DNA of 64,000 nt from Heliopora coerulea (lineage: Eukaryota > Cnidaria > Anthozoa > Scleralcyonacea > Helioporidae), in assembly GCA_030142905.1 (NCBI GenBank), contig JASJOG010000290.1, positions 1 to 64,000 of the forward strand, read 5' to 3'. Position 1 is the first letter of the stretch, and every line of letters begins with the position of its first letter. This document shows positions 12,901 through 26,600 of this stretch, piece after piece. The notes beneath the pieces are model-generated. The model made no database searches. It was given only the letters and a program-made list of their open reading frames with translations, and was not told where the DNA came from. Both the position numbers and the translations under genes were made by a program.

Positions 12901-15900
12901 TGTAGAGAGTCAAAGTGCATATTTCTTTATTTAGCCTATTTCTCAGTGTTTATATAATTATATTATATGTTTTTTTTCTTCAGTTTTTCTGCTGGGAAAA
13001 TTTCGAAACTTTAAGAACATTAAAACACACCCCTTTCTTTGAAGGGACAAACCACTGCGGACGTGTCATGACTTAATTTATTCAATACGATTAATCGATA
13101 TTAATCGATTGTTGACAGCGATTAATCGATTACGGATATGAACCGATGGGAGCAGCACTAGTTATTCAAACTACAAAGAAAGGATGAAATTTTGGTGCAT
13201 TTTAGCCTGTTCTGTTTAGTGCAGTTCCTTAGGTTTGTCATCATGGGGTGATAGCCTGAGGAAATGTTCAAATTTAAAGTCACTGGATGAAAGAAAATGT
13301 TCCGTCAAGAAAATTGGCCTTTAAAGCTAACTGGAGGAATGTGCAATGTTTTGCGGTCTTAAGAGCTGGATTAGGACGAGGCTTGAGCGTCACGAAAGCA
13401 AAGTGTGCTTAGTCCAGCGAATAATCAAGGATTTTGTGTGAGGATCTGTTTTAAGTACAGTTTCATGTAGGAATTTTGCTTCATTTATTTTTTTCTTCAG
13501 AGACAAGCAAAGACAAAAGCCAAGGTATGACTCAGGTTATTACACATCATAAATTCTTTTTAATATGAATTGGCATAATATTTTGGTAACACCACAGTTT
13601 TGATTGAAAACTTTATTTGCGATATGTTTCGGAACGTGCTTATTCCTTCATCTGGCAATTTACAGTAAGTTGTAGTTGACGCAATCAAAACCGGTTTTAA
13701 TTATGGAAATATCATAAGTTACAGGAACCCCTCTCTCCAACTCTATTTTTCTGCCATTCTAATTTATTTATTCATTTCTCTTTGTGGAGTTTACCACTCA
13801 TTGATGGCAGTTTAATCTATTTAAATTTTTGAATGTACATGAACAATTCGGAACATGTGCTTCTGCCCAGGAATAGAAAGATTAGACTTTATCGTTCAAC
13901 TGTTTCTTTTGATTTTCGTATTGACAAGGCATTAATTTTTACAGGATTTGTTCGACATTGGAATTGATATTGAATTAATGTCAATTAAACCTCGTGTTGG
14001 AGAGTTTGATACCAGTGTGTTTTATGAGGTGAGTTTTGCTGAACTTACTTTATTATTTAATACTAAAGATTAGTACAGTTACTTTGATACTGGTGGGTTT
14101 TACGAGGTGAGTTTTGATGAACTTACTTTATTATTTATAATTTATATATTTATAATTTATATATTTAATAATAAAAGATTAGTGCAGTTACTAAGCTCGA
14201 ATGTGTAAATATGTGCAACCAAATGAACTGTGCTGTTGCTGGAAACAAGACTTGTGTTAACTCTTTTCCGGCGGGAGCTCTCCCGTTGATGAGTAAAATC
14301 GTTGGGCGCTAGCCAGAGTAAAATAATAGAAGTATTATGCCCAGGGAAAGAGTTAATTGATTTCTTTAGCTTTGTATGCAAGTAGACCATTTCTGAACCT
14401 ATCACGTTTGCCATTCTAACTATAATCCTTTAAATAGTTATTTGAGTATCATTAAATTTCAAAAAAAACAATTTTTATGAGTAACATTATGTGAGCTGAA
14501 GTATGTAAACAGATATTTATGAACTAAAGAGATTTACTTGCGCAGAAAATGGAGCTCAAAATTTAGGGCCGTTGGAGCTGATTGATCAAAATTATATTTT
14601 AAACTATTTTTAAACTATTTACTTACAAAAATTTCATATGTTATCTCACATGTGAAAAACTTATGGAACTGGAACGTTTTCACGTGTGAAATGTTGATTT
14701 CACTTATGAGTTGGCAAGGTACATACGAAATACCCAATTCCCATGTGAAATGAATTAGTTCAAAATTTTACACGTGAAGTCTTGGTGTACGAAACAAAAA
14801 TTTCACATATGAAATTTTCATTTTACTTATGTAATTGAAACAATTCACATATAAATCATTATTTTTAAATGTGAAATTTTTGTAAGACTTACTACAGGTG
14901 TGTTCGGACATTTAATTTCACGGACATTCACGCATTGCTAAGGAAGGCTAAAATAAACAGAAATACTCGTTGCGCTTCAAAGATTTGACAGCCAGCCACG
15001 GTAACCTGAATGTCGCTTTTGTGCGTAAAGTTCTATTGCTTGACGAAGTTCTGTGGTGAAGTCATCATGACGTCATCGAATAAGGAAAAATCCTATAATT
15101 TTTGTGTACTTTTAAGTTACATTATTTTTTAAATGTGAGTAGAACCTGGACTGTCTCCCCCCTAATGTCAGAGTATACATGAGTTTTAAGTAATGTTTCA
15201 GAAAATGCCCAAGTGATCAACCTTTCAGTGGTCAACCTTTCAGTGGTCAAGACTTTCAGAAAAAATTCATTACAATGCTAATAATTGCGAAAATTATGGA
15301 GTTTTTCAGTTTTTAGATGATGTTAGGGTGACATTACCGTATAACTTCTCCAAAGCCAAGAAATTTACCTTTTTAAGCCACATACCTGTATATATTATGA
15401 TTTCTTAAATTTTTAATCCTTATTTGAAATAAGTTAACGGCCAAAATGCACCGTCAATAACAACTCGAACTAACTCATCTTAATCGGTGAATAAAGAACA
15501 CTACAACTCAATAACAACCTCATAATTGCTAAAATTACGTACAAGGAGTAATTTTGCATAGATATACTATTAAACCTAGAAGGATACACTGGTGGCAAAA
15601 TTTGGCGATCAGTTCAGTGATGTGCAATTGGAAGTGGGGGCGGATATTCGTTCTTAGCCGCTAGTTCGCCTAATGTTTAGTTCACCTGCTTTATCAACTT
15701 GTGTACGCCTGGTTGGTTTCACGTATTTGACTGAAATTAACTGCCAATACCTCCTTCAGTTTTATTGATGATCTCTATGGGAATTAGACTTAGCTTTCTT
15801 GGGCATTCCGTTCAGTCCCCCACATATTTTCCTGTCAAGATCTCGAAAATGATTCACGTTTTTATATGTATATTTTCTAGTATATTTTCTATTTGTGACG

Positions 15901-18900
15901 AAAATAGTTCTGTTTTGTCAAGCAATGCATTACAGATGAGAAACTGCGAATGCCCCTTTTTTGACTTACACAGGCATTTAAGAAGGGAAATTATTGTAAA
16001 ATAGCAACTGGTGTTTTCTCATTCCGTCGCTGAATGTTGAAAGTTTCGCGGAACTACCGTGAACTATCGTGTCTATATCTCATGTTCTTTTTACTTTCTC
16101 TTGATGATTGTTAGTACATAGTTGGTGAAATTGACGAGGAGGACCGCGCTACTATACCAGAACCTGCAGAAAAATTTGAAGAACTTCTTACCAGGTATGG
16201 ATGATGCTTCCTCCCGTTGCTCGAGCAAATTTTCTCAGAAGGATACTTCTAGCAGTGCTAGTGACTAAAATTAAGCCGATCAGCATTCTTACCCTTCAGT
16301 ATTCCAACATCTCAGTAAATTTGTTTAACTTGATTTCCTGACGTCTGTTCGAAACTCCATTCATGAAATATTTTTAAAATAATGAAATTTTATCATCCGA
16401 TGATCTAATTGTTTGAGGTTTGTTGAAGGGATGAGGAGAAACCCAATCTAAATTTCTGACTTTGAAGCGTTTAATTTGAGGTAAACTAATTGTTATCCTA
16501 TTGGATATAGTTTATAAAACATAAGTATTTTGGGAATGAAATCGACGCTCAGGAACATGAGACGCTTCTTCTCTTGCGATATATGTTGGAAATGTCAGAG
16601 TTGATCTTATATGTATATATAAGATATATTCCAAGCTGCACTGATAAGCTGTAGTACAGCGAAACGTACGTAGATAATAACAAACAATGGGAAGGCCCTC
16701 GATCAACAAGAGAAAACTAGAAGTCTCATGCATGTAGTATTTTGCCTTCTTGCCAGTAGAGAGTAACTATATTATCTTGGAGCTTTTGCAGTTATGTTCT
16801 TGTACTGTTCATAGATCTGTAGGTCGTAATCCCCTGATTTTTAAGATGATTTTAGTAATTTCTTCTGTTTTCAATTTAGAGTTCAGAAAAAAGACCACAA
16901 AAAGAGACCTGTCTCTAGGATGTGTCTGCAACTTGGTGAAGATCTTGAACTTGGTGTCTCGGTGTAAGTGTTCTCCTTTCCGATTATATAAGTGTCCCTT
17001 TTTGAGTTTAAATCTGTATAAGCAGTGTAGAAAGGCATAAGAGGCGAGCTTTAGAAATGTTACATACAAAAATGATCTGAAATACAAGTGAACTGTAGAT
17101 TCCAGCTAAGTAGCAAAATAAAGTGAAAAGCTTACTGAATGGTATTTATGATGCATACACGCCTTCAGTCGATTTCATCATCATGTGGTGTCAGTAGATT
17201 CGATCGAAATTGTTTGTGAAGTTTAATTTATTTAACTATTAATTTTAACCTCGTTTTACTAAGCTTTTACCTTGTTTTATAACTATCTGAGCTATAGAGT
17301 ATTCCAAAAAGGTTTATATTCATTTCAGTTGTTTACGTTATCTGAATGTATTTAAGAGAACAGAGAGATAGAAAACGATTTCTTGAACGTATTATGGAAT
17401 CGAGACTGATTTACTGAAATGGTATTCCTACTTCAGGTCAGGTTTAATTGTCGCTTCGATTTATCCCTTTTGTCACGCTAACAATTCGAGTAATTGGATA
17501 TAAAAAGTAAAGGTTAGGTATAAAAAAGTATTTTGAAATAGAAAATGCCGTGAAAATGTAAATTAGGAATTCTTAACGTACTTACAGCCACCACCCGTTT
17601 GAAGTGACACTGCTCATACCGTTACCCACCAAACTTAATCGAGTATATACTAAAGAGATTTAAGACCATAGACCGTAGAACGTAGGCTGCCGTAGAGTGC
17701 GGGGCTGGTGGATATAGGCTGCAGAGATTCAATTTTTTTCGCAAAACCGATATTTTCACGTCCATTCGTCTGAACCTTTCACTGTGTTTTCTTTTATTCG
17801 CATTTTTCAGTTAATATGCAGGTATATTTGTTGGGCTCTCTGTACGCCCAGAGGTAACCCACGTGGACCACTTTGGCAGGATTTACCTTCCGGTTGAAAA
17901 CCCCGGGTGTAGACTTTAATCTAGCATTCACATTGACCCGTTTTCTGTTTGCGCGTTCATTTTCATTCATTTACCCATTTATACGTCTATTCTTCAGTTC
18001 GTTTATTTATTTGTTTATTTTTTATATTTATTTACTTATATATTTATCTATTTAATTATTTATAAAATTTGTTCGTGCGAATGTGTTATATGGGGTATAT
18101 ATCAGTAGTGCCTCCAAATCCGTAGATCCGGAGACTGTGAACGAGAAACAAACGTTCCCATACCCCCCTTCACGCCGCTATTTGGTATTCCGACCATCCC
18201 TTGGTGGCCGATCGATTTTTTTTGGTAGTCCTTTAGGGATGCCCCAAGACCGTCCAACAGTAACGAGGGAGATTTATCTTACTTAGCCATCTATCGTTAT
18301 GGAAAACCTTTCTTCACTAAGAAAGAATTACTATATTTTCTCTTTTGTACCCTCTGCTTTCCTTGGACAGGTTTAATCTTTGTCGTTCGGCAACAAAAAG
18401 TTCGTACGTTAACCTTGACAGTAAAAGCAACGAGGAAGTGAAGACTGTGACTAAAATGGTGTGCGAGGTAAAGAGAACAAGACTCTTAAAGCTGGTACTG
18501 AGTTTAGGGTTGAGCTTTACACAACGATATAACTTTGTTACCGCTTTCGAGTTGTGATGTATTGACATCACTGTTTGGTAAGCAACCACCCAGGCTCAGT
18601 TTTGTGCTATAGTTCTGGAAAAAGCTCTGCTGTTTAAGGGAGAGTAAAAGCTCAATGGGTTCAGAAAACAGCTTTATTGTTTGAGGGTTTTGGGTGGGAA
18701 AAGTTAGCTCTTCTTCGTTCCTCGGACTCCCGCTTTACCTTAATCATCGCATGCATGGATAACAAAAGACGGATTAAGTCAATTAGCTACGAATCAAATG
18801 TGATGTTGATGGCCCCATTCCCAATAATAAAACAGAATACTGTGTAGGCACTTCAGAACGAAATAGAGAAAGTAGAAAGGTAATATTCAGCCAAAAATTG

Positions 18901-20605
18901 AGTGCACGAGGAACTGACTTTTCGATCAAAAGCTTTCAAGGTGAAATGTCAACATTTTGCTTTGATGAAGGGCTTTTACTTAAAATGTTAGTGCCACATT
19001 TAGAAAAGAAAACCTCAAATTCTGAGAAAAAACAGGCAAATATCGAGAAACCCTAGTGTATGCTAATAAAAAATTCGTATTAGATTAGTCGTCACTATTT
19101 TCTTGGTGATTTGCCTAGACTACTGGTATGGAATTACTTCCGACTGATCTGAAATATTATCAAATGTTTGGAGGATCTAAGGTAAGCCGTGAAAGTCATT
19201 GTTGTCTTATGTTCCGTGACGTGACATTAAGACTTTTTTAACGTAAACTCTGAAACCAAGTAGCAGGTAAAATAAATTGTCTTTATTTGTACTAGATAAC
19301 CCCATCAACTAGCCAAGTACTTCAAGCTTAACGTGGAGTAACGATCACCCCATTAATACTTCGTCCATGAGTACCTCGGGTTTCTTCCTGTACCAATACT
19401 AGACCCATGAGGGGTGGCTTTTGCTGGATCACTCGAGATCCCAGAAAACCTGCGGCAACACGTAGCGGAATCTGTTGTAATTTTTTTTTGCACCTTAAAG
19501 TTTAATGGCATCTTGTTTTATGTACTTACTGAAGATCTTTGAGAATTGTACAACTAGGTCAGTTTTCTGCTGCCCATTGTTTTAGTAGTATCTTTTATAG
19601 TCATGTTGACGTTGTCCTTAATGTGGCCCCATAGAGTTCCTGAAAAGTGGAAAACTTAGAAAAAAATATGAAAACTTGTGTACAAATATCAAGAAAAATA
19701 AGTGTGATACATAGAAAGCAGTCTGAGAATCAAGACCTGCAATGAAATAAGTAGTTCAAGGGTATGCTATTGCAAATTTGACTTTTCAAAATGTTTCCGG
19801 TGGCCTTTCAGTCTAATTTAATTCGAAAAGGGCATCGGTGGCCGTTTGGAATCAAGTTTCCACTCTTCAAGAAATTGTATGGAACCACCTTAAAATGAGT
19901 TTGCCCCCCAAGAAATAGTGTAGGGACTGGAACCTACTTAAAAACTCCTGGAACACTGTACATTAATGATTGAGCTTATAATCTCCATCTCAACAAAGTT
20001 GATCATACCCAAACCATACTTTCCAACTCCAAGAAGTTTATCAATCCCTTCCTAGATTTTAATACTTTTTGGGCCAGCGGCTCAGAACTGATCAACTCTT
20101 TTCGCCAATTAGATCCTATTATGACAATAGAAATTTTCAGTAATCTTGAAAGCGGTCCTAATAAAGTGCAAATGCGCAGATTTTCAGTAATTTTAATCAA
20201 TATACTAGAATCGTCTTTCTGGCGAAATGTCTGAAGACGATCAAGTTCATCGGAAACATTCGGTTTAACTATAACGTGATTTACCCAGCCTTATCTTGTA
20301 TTGATTACTGTTTTTAATGGGCGAGGAAACTAGTACCTCCTTGAAAATATATTTTGAATGAGCTTCGTATTCTTGAAATATGTAAGTAAACTAGTGCAGT
20401 TCTTCAGCAGATGAAGAGCCATTTTTTGTCGAAATGCTATCGAAGAAATTGTTGTAATTAGTGTTGTTGTTAGATGGATGGATGGATGGATGGATGGATG
20501 GATGGATGGATGGATGGATGGACGGATGGACGGATGGACGGATGGACGGATGGGCGGATGGACGGATGGATGGACGGACGGACGGACGGACGGATGGAGG
20601 GATGG

Positions 20606-20638
<33 letters not shown>

Positions 20639-23600
20639 GGGACGGATGGATGGAGAGATGGAGAGATAGACGGATAGACGGATAGCTGGACTGGTGGATA
20701 GGTTGGTAGCTGGGTAGCTGGGTAGCTGGGTAGCTGGGTAGCTGGGTAGCTGGGTAGCTGGGTAGCTGGGTAGCTGGGTAGCTGGGTAGATGGATAGATG
20801 GATGGTTTATTAATCTGACACACATAGCAGCTGAAAGGCTGAAATGAATGTGAGTTACAAGGGGGAAAACTATGCAATTGTGGCATTTAAAACTATGCAA
20901 TTAAAATATGTAAAACCTATAATATCAAAATTATCTATTTATATTCAAAATCGTTTTTAACACTTGCTGGAATAAATGTGCTACTGAATCTCTTTGTCTT
21001 AACACGAGGATAAACAAAATCTCTTGATCGCCTTAAGTTATAGTTTGGAATATGTCTAGGAGGTAGAAGTAGAAATAGCTTGTGATCAGAGTTGTCCTTA
21101 ATGTCGTTAAATAATTTCATGCAACAGCTCTACGCCTATTATACAATGAATTAAGACCGCTTGTTTGTAAACGATCAGTGTAGCTCCCAGCTATGTTGTT
21201 GTTGTCAGTGTTCCAGCCAGAGTGCGCCATTGCGGGAATCCCGCAAAAAATCTGGTGATGGCCCTCAGAACAACAGATAAAGGACCAATATAGCCCTTTC
21301 CTTTGGCAAGTCCTCGATCTTGACATATTTCTCGTAGTGGTTTTCCAATTTAAACACAATTTCATGATGAAAAACTTTGGTAAAAAAGTCACAACATTCA
21401 ATAAACATGCATGTATGATGCACGCACCCAAAGTTCAATTTGTTCGGAGTAGTCTGGACACTATTTGACCTCGATTCCACGTGCTCATCAAACATGGCGT
21501 CTGGTCAATCGTCCGGCGGTAAAAGAAGGTCGATACATTTCAATTCAATTTGATTAGACCTTACTGTCCTAGTTACTTGATGTAATATTATTATTAACTA
21601 CAAGTACAGTGTTACTACTTAGTCTAAGAGTCGTTCAAATAATACATTTGTTAGTATGGATGCAATGTTACCTTTTCATGTTTGTAGCAAATATAGGAAT
21701 GCTCTTGTCAAATTAAAAAACATGTAAACTACCATTTTTTACGTTCCTAATGCATTTCTTCTTTTTCATATAATAACTGATTAATCGCCCCTTTTGTAAA
21801 ACATATGGCCCCTAGAAATGGATTGCATGGGGCCAGTTTGGCCCCTATGTAAAAATTTCTGGCTGGAACACTGTGTTGTTGTTGTTTTGGTTGTTGTTGT
21901 TGTTGTTTTGGTTGTGGTTGTTGTTGTTGTTGTTTTGGTTGTGGTTGTTGTTGTTGTTTAACGTTTCGAGATACTTTTTTTATAAATGTACTTCACCAGC
22001 CGAGAGTGATAAGTTGTCTCCACATTGTCCGTTCACGTGTCATTCTCCCTGATATATCTTCTAATTTAGTATTATATTGAGGTGATCGTGATTTTTTTCC
22101 ATGTCAGTGACGATTCTCGAGTCCAGTCTTAATATCCTCTGTTCTTGTATATTCAGGTCGTATTCGAAAAAGAAGAGGTTAATGCCATTAAATGTTTTGG
22201 AGATCCTGGTAAGTCACCTGGTTGGATTAATCGGATGTTTGAAACCCTCTTTCTTCCAAAAAAAGAGGACCAAATTCTTACGTTAATAAGAAACTAAAAT
22301 TAGCGACGTTTCGATATCTACTCGACATCATTGTCAAATCGACTGAGCCTAAAAATAATTTCAAAATTATACGAGTTAGTATAAATAAAATAATGACAAA
22401 TATGAAAATTTATAGAGGGAATATTTTAAGAGTAATCAAGAACTATGGAATGTAAAATTAAAGAATTGGAATTGAAAATATTTAGAAAATAACGAATCCC
22501 TTTCGGTATTAAAAGATGCATTTAAATCTTTGATGAAGAGCATTTAGTACAGTAAATAGTCAAATTTAGGTTTGCACTTCTTTATGCTTTTCAATCATAG
22601 ATCTTGTTGGAAAGCACATCACCTTTTTGGAAAGCACATGCAACAACATCAAATAGAACCATGGAACATCGAACATAATTTCAAAATCTTAAAAAGGTAC
22701 CAAACTAAATTTGACTGTTTACTGTACGAAATCCTCTTCATCAAAGACCTAAATCCACTTTTAAATACCCAAAGGAATTCGATGCATTCTGAATTTTTTT
22801 TAACTTCAGTTTTTTAGTTTTTTGATTTTAGATTCCACAGTTTTCGATTATTCTTAATAAATTCCTCTGAGAATTTTAATATTGGTTAATTTTATTTATA
22901 TTAACACGTGTAATTCGAAATTATTTTAGGCTCTGTTGACTTAAGAATGATGTCGACTAGACATCGAAACGTTGTCGCTAATTTTACTTTCTTATTGAAG
23001 TGTTTTAACACTAAGTATCTTGTTCAAAATACTTTCTTGTAAAGAAAGTCTCTCAAAGCTTTGTGGTAAAGTTGTAGCAACATTGTCATATTTTTCCACT
23101 ACATACTTGGAATGCAGTTAAACTTCTACAGCGGCCACCTCGGAACAGTATGTAGAGAGGTTGCAGTTGATCGAAGGGTGGCCAAATTGAACACTTTGGA
23201 GTTGTTTCAACTCCTGTTATCGAGACAAGCTGAAACTAATCCATCTTTGGGGATTAGAACTCTTCTTTAGCTCCCAGCGACGGAGTAGAAACTGCTGTGC
23301 TGTTGAACTAATTTTTACAACTTAGAATGATCTGCGAAAGTAATCTACTACTCTCTTTCTCTCTTAGGTCTAGTCCTGATGGGTTTTAAACCTCGGAGTT
23401 CCCTGAAACTTTATCATCATGTCCGACCGTCACAATTCTTGTATCCAGATGAAAAGGTGAATATCGAAATAGCTGACTATAATATACAATATTGCCTAGC
23501 ATGTGGTAGCGTGGTGTTCATAAATGCGCGTGCATCTCGTAATTGAATAGTTGAACTGTTGAGGCTGCGAGGCTTAGCAGTACACGTTTTCGCTACAATT

Positions 23601-26600
23601 ATGAACAAGTACGAGAAATATCCTTCGCTCTGGAATCTAAACCGGTGTAGCTCAGTGTTTAAAGCATCTCACCTGAGATCAGATAGTTACTGGTTCGATT
23701 CACACCAGGGGTTTAGTTAGCTTTTCTCGGTCTTTAGCCAGAGAAGCATGGACAGTTACGAGTTCTCAAAATAGTTATTTTGCGGCAACAATGAAAGAAG
23801 AACCAGAGGTCGGTGGATTCAAATACAATACGTTTTAGTGCAGTGTGGGTCACCTTAGCTAGAATTCCTCCAAGAATTTCCCTCCTTTTCTATACCTGTT
23901 GATTTGCTTGTTTTCTTACGGACATGAGTAAAGAGCTTTTTCCGTTGATTTTTTGTAAAAAATTACCTGCCGTTTTTCTCCTTTATCACCATCTTATTTG
24001 TAAATTAAAGTGGGAATCGCAAATAGAATAGTTCGCTGACCAGTGACAACGATTTACGTGGCAGGATTGTCCTATCATATCGTCCCCTATCTACCCTAGC
24101 GCATACCCATCCTGTCCTTATCTATTGTCTTCTACCCCATTCTGTCCTAAATCATCCTATTTTATCCTTACCTATTCTACCCTATACTTTCCTTTATTTC
24201 CCATCCTATCCTTTTCCATCTCAACTTACGATTTTATTGCCAATGTGACTTGTTCTTGACTTCTTTCGTCTAACCTGTAATCACGGCTATCGTTGGTTTT
24301 TTAATAAGACAATATCTGGAAGCAGCCGACTATTCACAGCTTTATTGAAGAAATGTGCCGCTAGAGAGTTTGTAGCTATTTGTCGTTTTATTCCCCGCAC
24401 TGGAGCACCACCGAAATTTGTGGCACTTATTCCGCAGGTAACTATATCTTTACCTCTTTCATGTACTTAAAGTACTCTATACCTAGTTCTTCTTTGTTCC
24501 CTTCTTTTAATGATTGTTACTACAGTTCATTTGGAAAGTCTACACTTCAGTAATTGTGATATTATTATACATTCAAACTTCATTCTTGTTTCTCATTGGT
24601 CGACATTCACCCGTTAATTCTCAATGTTCGGAAGTCGTGACATCATTTCCGCCGAATATCGTAAATTATTTGACGGAGCTATCCAAAAAACAAATTAATG
24701 GACACTGATGACGTAACCACCTTAAAACTGCGAAAATTGCAAAACAGCAAAAACGGTCTGCCGCAGTTTGGAAAATTAATCGCACGAGTCTTTTTACTGC
24801 AATTTTTCTTGCATCTATCGCTGTTTTGAATGTATAATAAAACAATTATTGGGTTCGGCTTACGCATAATATCAAGAATTATCCATACCTCGGTCAATGT
24901 TATCCGCCTCAGCCTTCGGCTTAGGCAGATAACATTGACCTCGGTCTGGATAATTCTCGATTTCATGCTCAGCTTCGTCCAATAATTGAAAGTAGTTATG
25001 CAATTATCCGCTGACCCTTTAGAAGACGTTTATATCCATTATAGATCTTCATTTGAAGCTTCACCGAACGTATAAATTGCGATGTGCAAACTGCAGTGAA
25101 TACGTCCAATCATCTTATTTAACAATCTTCTGTAAACCCAGGGTACCTACATAAATCCCGTCCACTTTTCACCCCTAATATATCCTCTTCTAAAATCCCA
25201 GCAACCAGTTGACCAGCTAGCGATTCAACCTCTTAATTTGTGAAAACCGATCCAAAACACATGACAAATACATTCATTCACCAGTCTATTGACTAAATAA
25301 CAAGTTGGGCAACCAACAGATCAAGTGATCAGTCAATCAGAGCACTATTAATGTGCCTTTTGTTCGACTAATTTCATTAATGTCCATCCAGTAAAAAGCT
25401 CAGAAAGGGGTTCTGGTAACATCAACGTGAGATCTGACGTTGATTAAAACTTATGATGATTCCTTATCAACCGAGTGTGAGGTCAGTACGGGAAAGCAGT
25501 TGCCTGAGATTTTCCTCCGGAAAAGCCCGAGGGCAAATACATTGCTACACAGACCGAACAAACATGCTTAATAAGGAATTTATTACATGGCTTTTGGTTC
25601 CTTAATTCCTTCCTCTCTTTTTACGAACTTTTTAGACCGTGAGTGAGCGCCTTAGGTTTACTTGCTTGTTTTTACCTATTACTTCGTGAGTGTTTTTCTG
25701 TTTGTATGGGGTTTTTTTTATCAATTTATCTAGCTTTCTGCTTATTGAGATGATTCAAATACTTTTTTTGTTAGTTTTATATTGTAAATCTTTTGCAAAA
25801 CGTAGCTAAATCTGGTTTGTTTATCTTCAAGTAAACTCGGCTCAAACATGCCAGTCTATAAGAAAAACTTATTGCACGGCTAGGTAGCCAATCAGCGTGG
25901 GTCATTTTGCGTACGGACCGGATAGCGAACTCAGCCATATAATAGAATTCATTATAATATTTGATCCTTTACGAAGTTGCTCAGTTTTTTGAAGTGCAGT
26001 TATATGCTCATATACGATTAAGTGACTTGATCATTCTCTCATTTTTTCCACTCAAGGAGGAAGAGTTAGACAAACAGAATGTTCAAATATCTTCTCCTGG
26101 GTTCCATCTCATTTTCCTTCCTTTCGCGGACGATTTCAGAAAATTGGATTATCCCGCCACACCAAAAGGTTTGTATTTATCAGGGTTCGTACGGGTCCTC
26201 AAGAACCGTAAATCATAATGATGTACTTTTTGAAACTGATGCTTTGTTATTTCTTGCAGCTAACGACGACCAGATTGAGAAGGCAAAGGAAATTATTAAG
26301 GCACTGACAAGTAACTTCGATCCAATGGACATCGAAAATCCATGTAAGGAAACTGCTTCTTTTTTCACTTCATATTGCAATTACTATCGCATATACCTGG
26401 ATAAATATAACTGAGAGAGGGAGAACTTTTTTATCTCAACGCAGACTACTGTACTTCATGTGAACGCTCGGTTAACCCTTTAACGCACAGTGTTCGATAT
26501 ATCGGTTACCTAAGAACAGAAGAACCAATGATAGAACAAAAGAAAAACAAAGACAGAACAAAGAACAAAAGTCAAAAACTTCTTACATTGAAGGGTTAAA

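Larger units (their letters stand above)
932..16963 (+). other. XRCC6: XRCC6 exons 1-11: acidic leader and von Willebrand A-like domain
   Basis: Exons 1-11 encode about residues 1-265. Residues 1-28 are an acidic, low-complexity leader. Residues 30-240 form the alpha/beta (vWA-like) domain, with the first strand LIFLID and the [13 protein letters not shown] block. Exon 8 is a 24-nt microexon (RQAKTKAK) and exon 4 is only 48 nt. Exon 10 ([18 protein letters not shown]) and exon 11 ([20 protein letters not shown]) lead into the DNA-binding barrel. Introns 2 (about 5.9 kb), 6, 7, 9 and 11 hold most of the repeats of this part. Confidence 0.93.
18371..26168 (+). other. XRCC6: XRCC6 exons 12-17: Ku DNA-binding beta-barrel
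   Basis: Exons 12-17 encode about residues 265-445, the central Ku beta-barrel and bridge that encircle DNA. Exon 12 carries the NEEVKTVTK block. Exon 13 has [19 protein letters not shown], and exon 14 has [17 protein letters not shown]. Exon 15 has LVLMGFKP and [14 protein letters not shown]. Exon 16 (43 codons) has LFTALLKKC and the [18 protein letters not shown] block. Exon 17 has EEELD and [17 protein letters not shown]. These match the colinear order in human Ku70 (established family knowledge). Confidence 0.93.

Noticed and set aside
12640..13150. Possible transposon bounded by GATTAATCGATT palindromes in intron 7
   Set aside because: The motif is short and AT-rich, and no longer inverted repeat or target-site duplication could be found.
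20391..20900. Long Pro/Ser/His- and Met/Asp/Gly/Trp-rich open frames on both strands
   Set aside because: They are translations of the GGAT/GGAC and GGTAGCTG repeats. The repeats keep every frame open.
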